DNA from: Desulfobacterales bacterium
GTDB lineage: Bacteria; Desulfobacterota; Desulfobacteria; Desulfobacterales; QNYZ01
DNA length: 6,606 nucleotides
NCBI GenBank assembly: GCA_029938515.1
Contig: JAOZUU010000166.1
Location: 1-6,606, forward strand
Reading direction: 5' to 3'
Below, piece after piece: positions 6,364 to 6,606 of this stretch. The notes below the pieces were generated by a model. The model saw only the letters and a list, made by a program, of their open reading frames with translations. It was not told where the DNA came from and ran no database searches. Each line of letters begins with the position of its first letter. Position 1 is the stretch's first letter. Both the position numbers and the translations under genes were made by a program.

Positions 6364-6606
6364 TTAACCATTTTTTACAAGTTGCCGGGTCAGATTGGCC
6401 ATTTCAATGCCGACCATGGCGGCGCTAAAGCCTTTGTTGCCCGCTTTGGCTCCGGCCCGCTCAATAGCCTGTTCGATGGTATCGGTGGTGATGATTCCGA
6501 AAATCACCGGTATCCCCGCCGACAAACCCACCTGTGCCACGCCCTTGCTGACTTCGGCGCTGACATAATCGAAATGGGGAGTGGCGCCGCGAATGACGGC
6601 CCCCAG
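6364..6606 (-). CDS. ribH: 6,7-dimethyl-8-ribityllumazine synthase, C-terminal part
   Basis: Only the last 80 residues are in the window; the 5' end lies beyond 6606. It reads [23 protein letters not shown], with the conserved catalytic histidine in [10 protein letters not shown], then [28 protein letters not shown] and an [10 protein letters not shown] tail that ends at TAA 6364-6366. This stretch is strongly conserved in RibH. The enzyme joins 5-amino-6-ribitylaminouracil with 3,4-dihydroxy-2-butanone 4-phosphate in riboflavin synthesis, usually as a large cytoplasmic oligomer. It is the first gene seen in the unit with nusB and is likely preceded by other rib genes outside the window, although that cannot be seen. 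Confidence 0.96.
   Translation of the reverse strand: MGAVIRGATPHFDYVSAEVSKGVAQVGLSAGIPVIFGIITTDTIEQAIERAGAKAGNKGFSAAMVGIEMANLTRQLVKNG

Overview
The window looks like chromosomal DNA from a Gram-negative anaerobe of the Desulfobacterota (Desulfobacterales-like). This is inferred from a lipoprotein MltF-type transglycosylase, a ribH-nusB pair followed by a long TrpB2-type enzyme, a small Cys-rich protein, and intergenic GGTTC-type and GGGGCGA-type repeats that I associate with that group from memory. No rRNA, tRNA, CRISPR array, transposase or phage gene was seen.

Left part (1-1473): two exact 22-bp direct repeats with a 32-bp period at the window edge may be the end of a longer array. They are followed by an unrecognised 189-residue protein (154-723, +) built from three divergent copies of a 29-residue motif. 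Its 3' end overlaps by 12 bp the end of a convergent gene (712-1473, -) for a probable PATAN/DUF4388-like protein with a central winged-helix-like segment.

Middle (1474-3759): a 197-bp divergent promoter region holds a TATAAA/TGGGTA dyad and a good candidate promoter for a 482-residue MltF-like lipoprotein (SBP_bac_3 plus SLT transglycosylase, TTG start). That gene runs tail-to-tail, 13 bp apart, with a glyoxalase II-like metallo-beta-lactamase-fold hydrolase that also starts at TTG but with a clear Shine-Dalgarno.

Intergenic 3760-4063: this stretch is unusually structured. It has a pair of inverted degenerate GGTTC repeats bracketing about 137 bp, a TATAAT-containing candidate promoter with a phased direct repeat over its -10, and a 16-bp-stem palindrome just after the end of the next operon.

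Right part (4064-6606, all -): a tight unit reads, in transcription order, ribH (its 5' end lies outside the window), nusB with a 78-residue charged C-terminal extension, trpB2 overlapping nusB by 11 bp, and a small Cys-rich protein of unknown function. Lumazine synthase and NusB are a common bacterial pairing. Here translational coupling extends it to a stand-alone tryptophan synthase beta-like enzyme with no trpA in view.

Most of the window is ordinary housekeeping sequence. The parts that may be new are the triple-repeat protein, the Cys-rich protein attached to trpB2, the NusB tail and the composite repeat region at 3796-4035.
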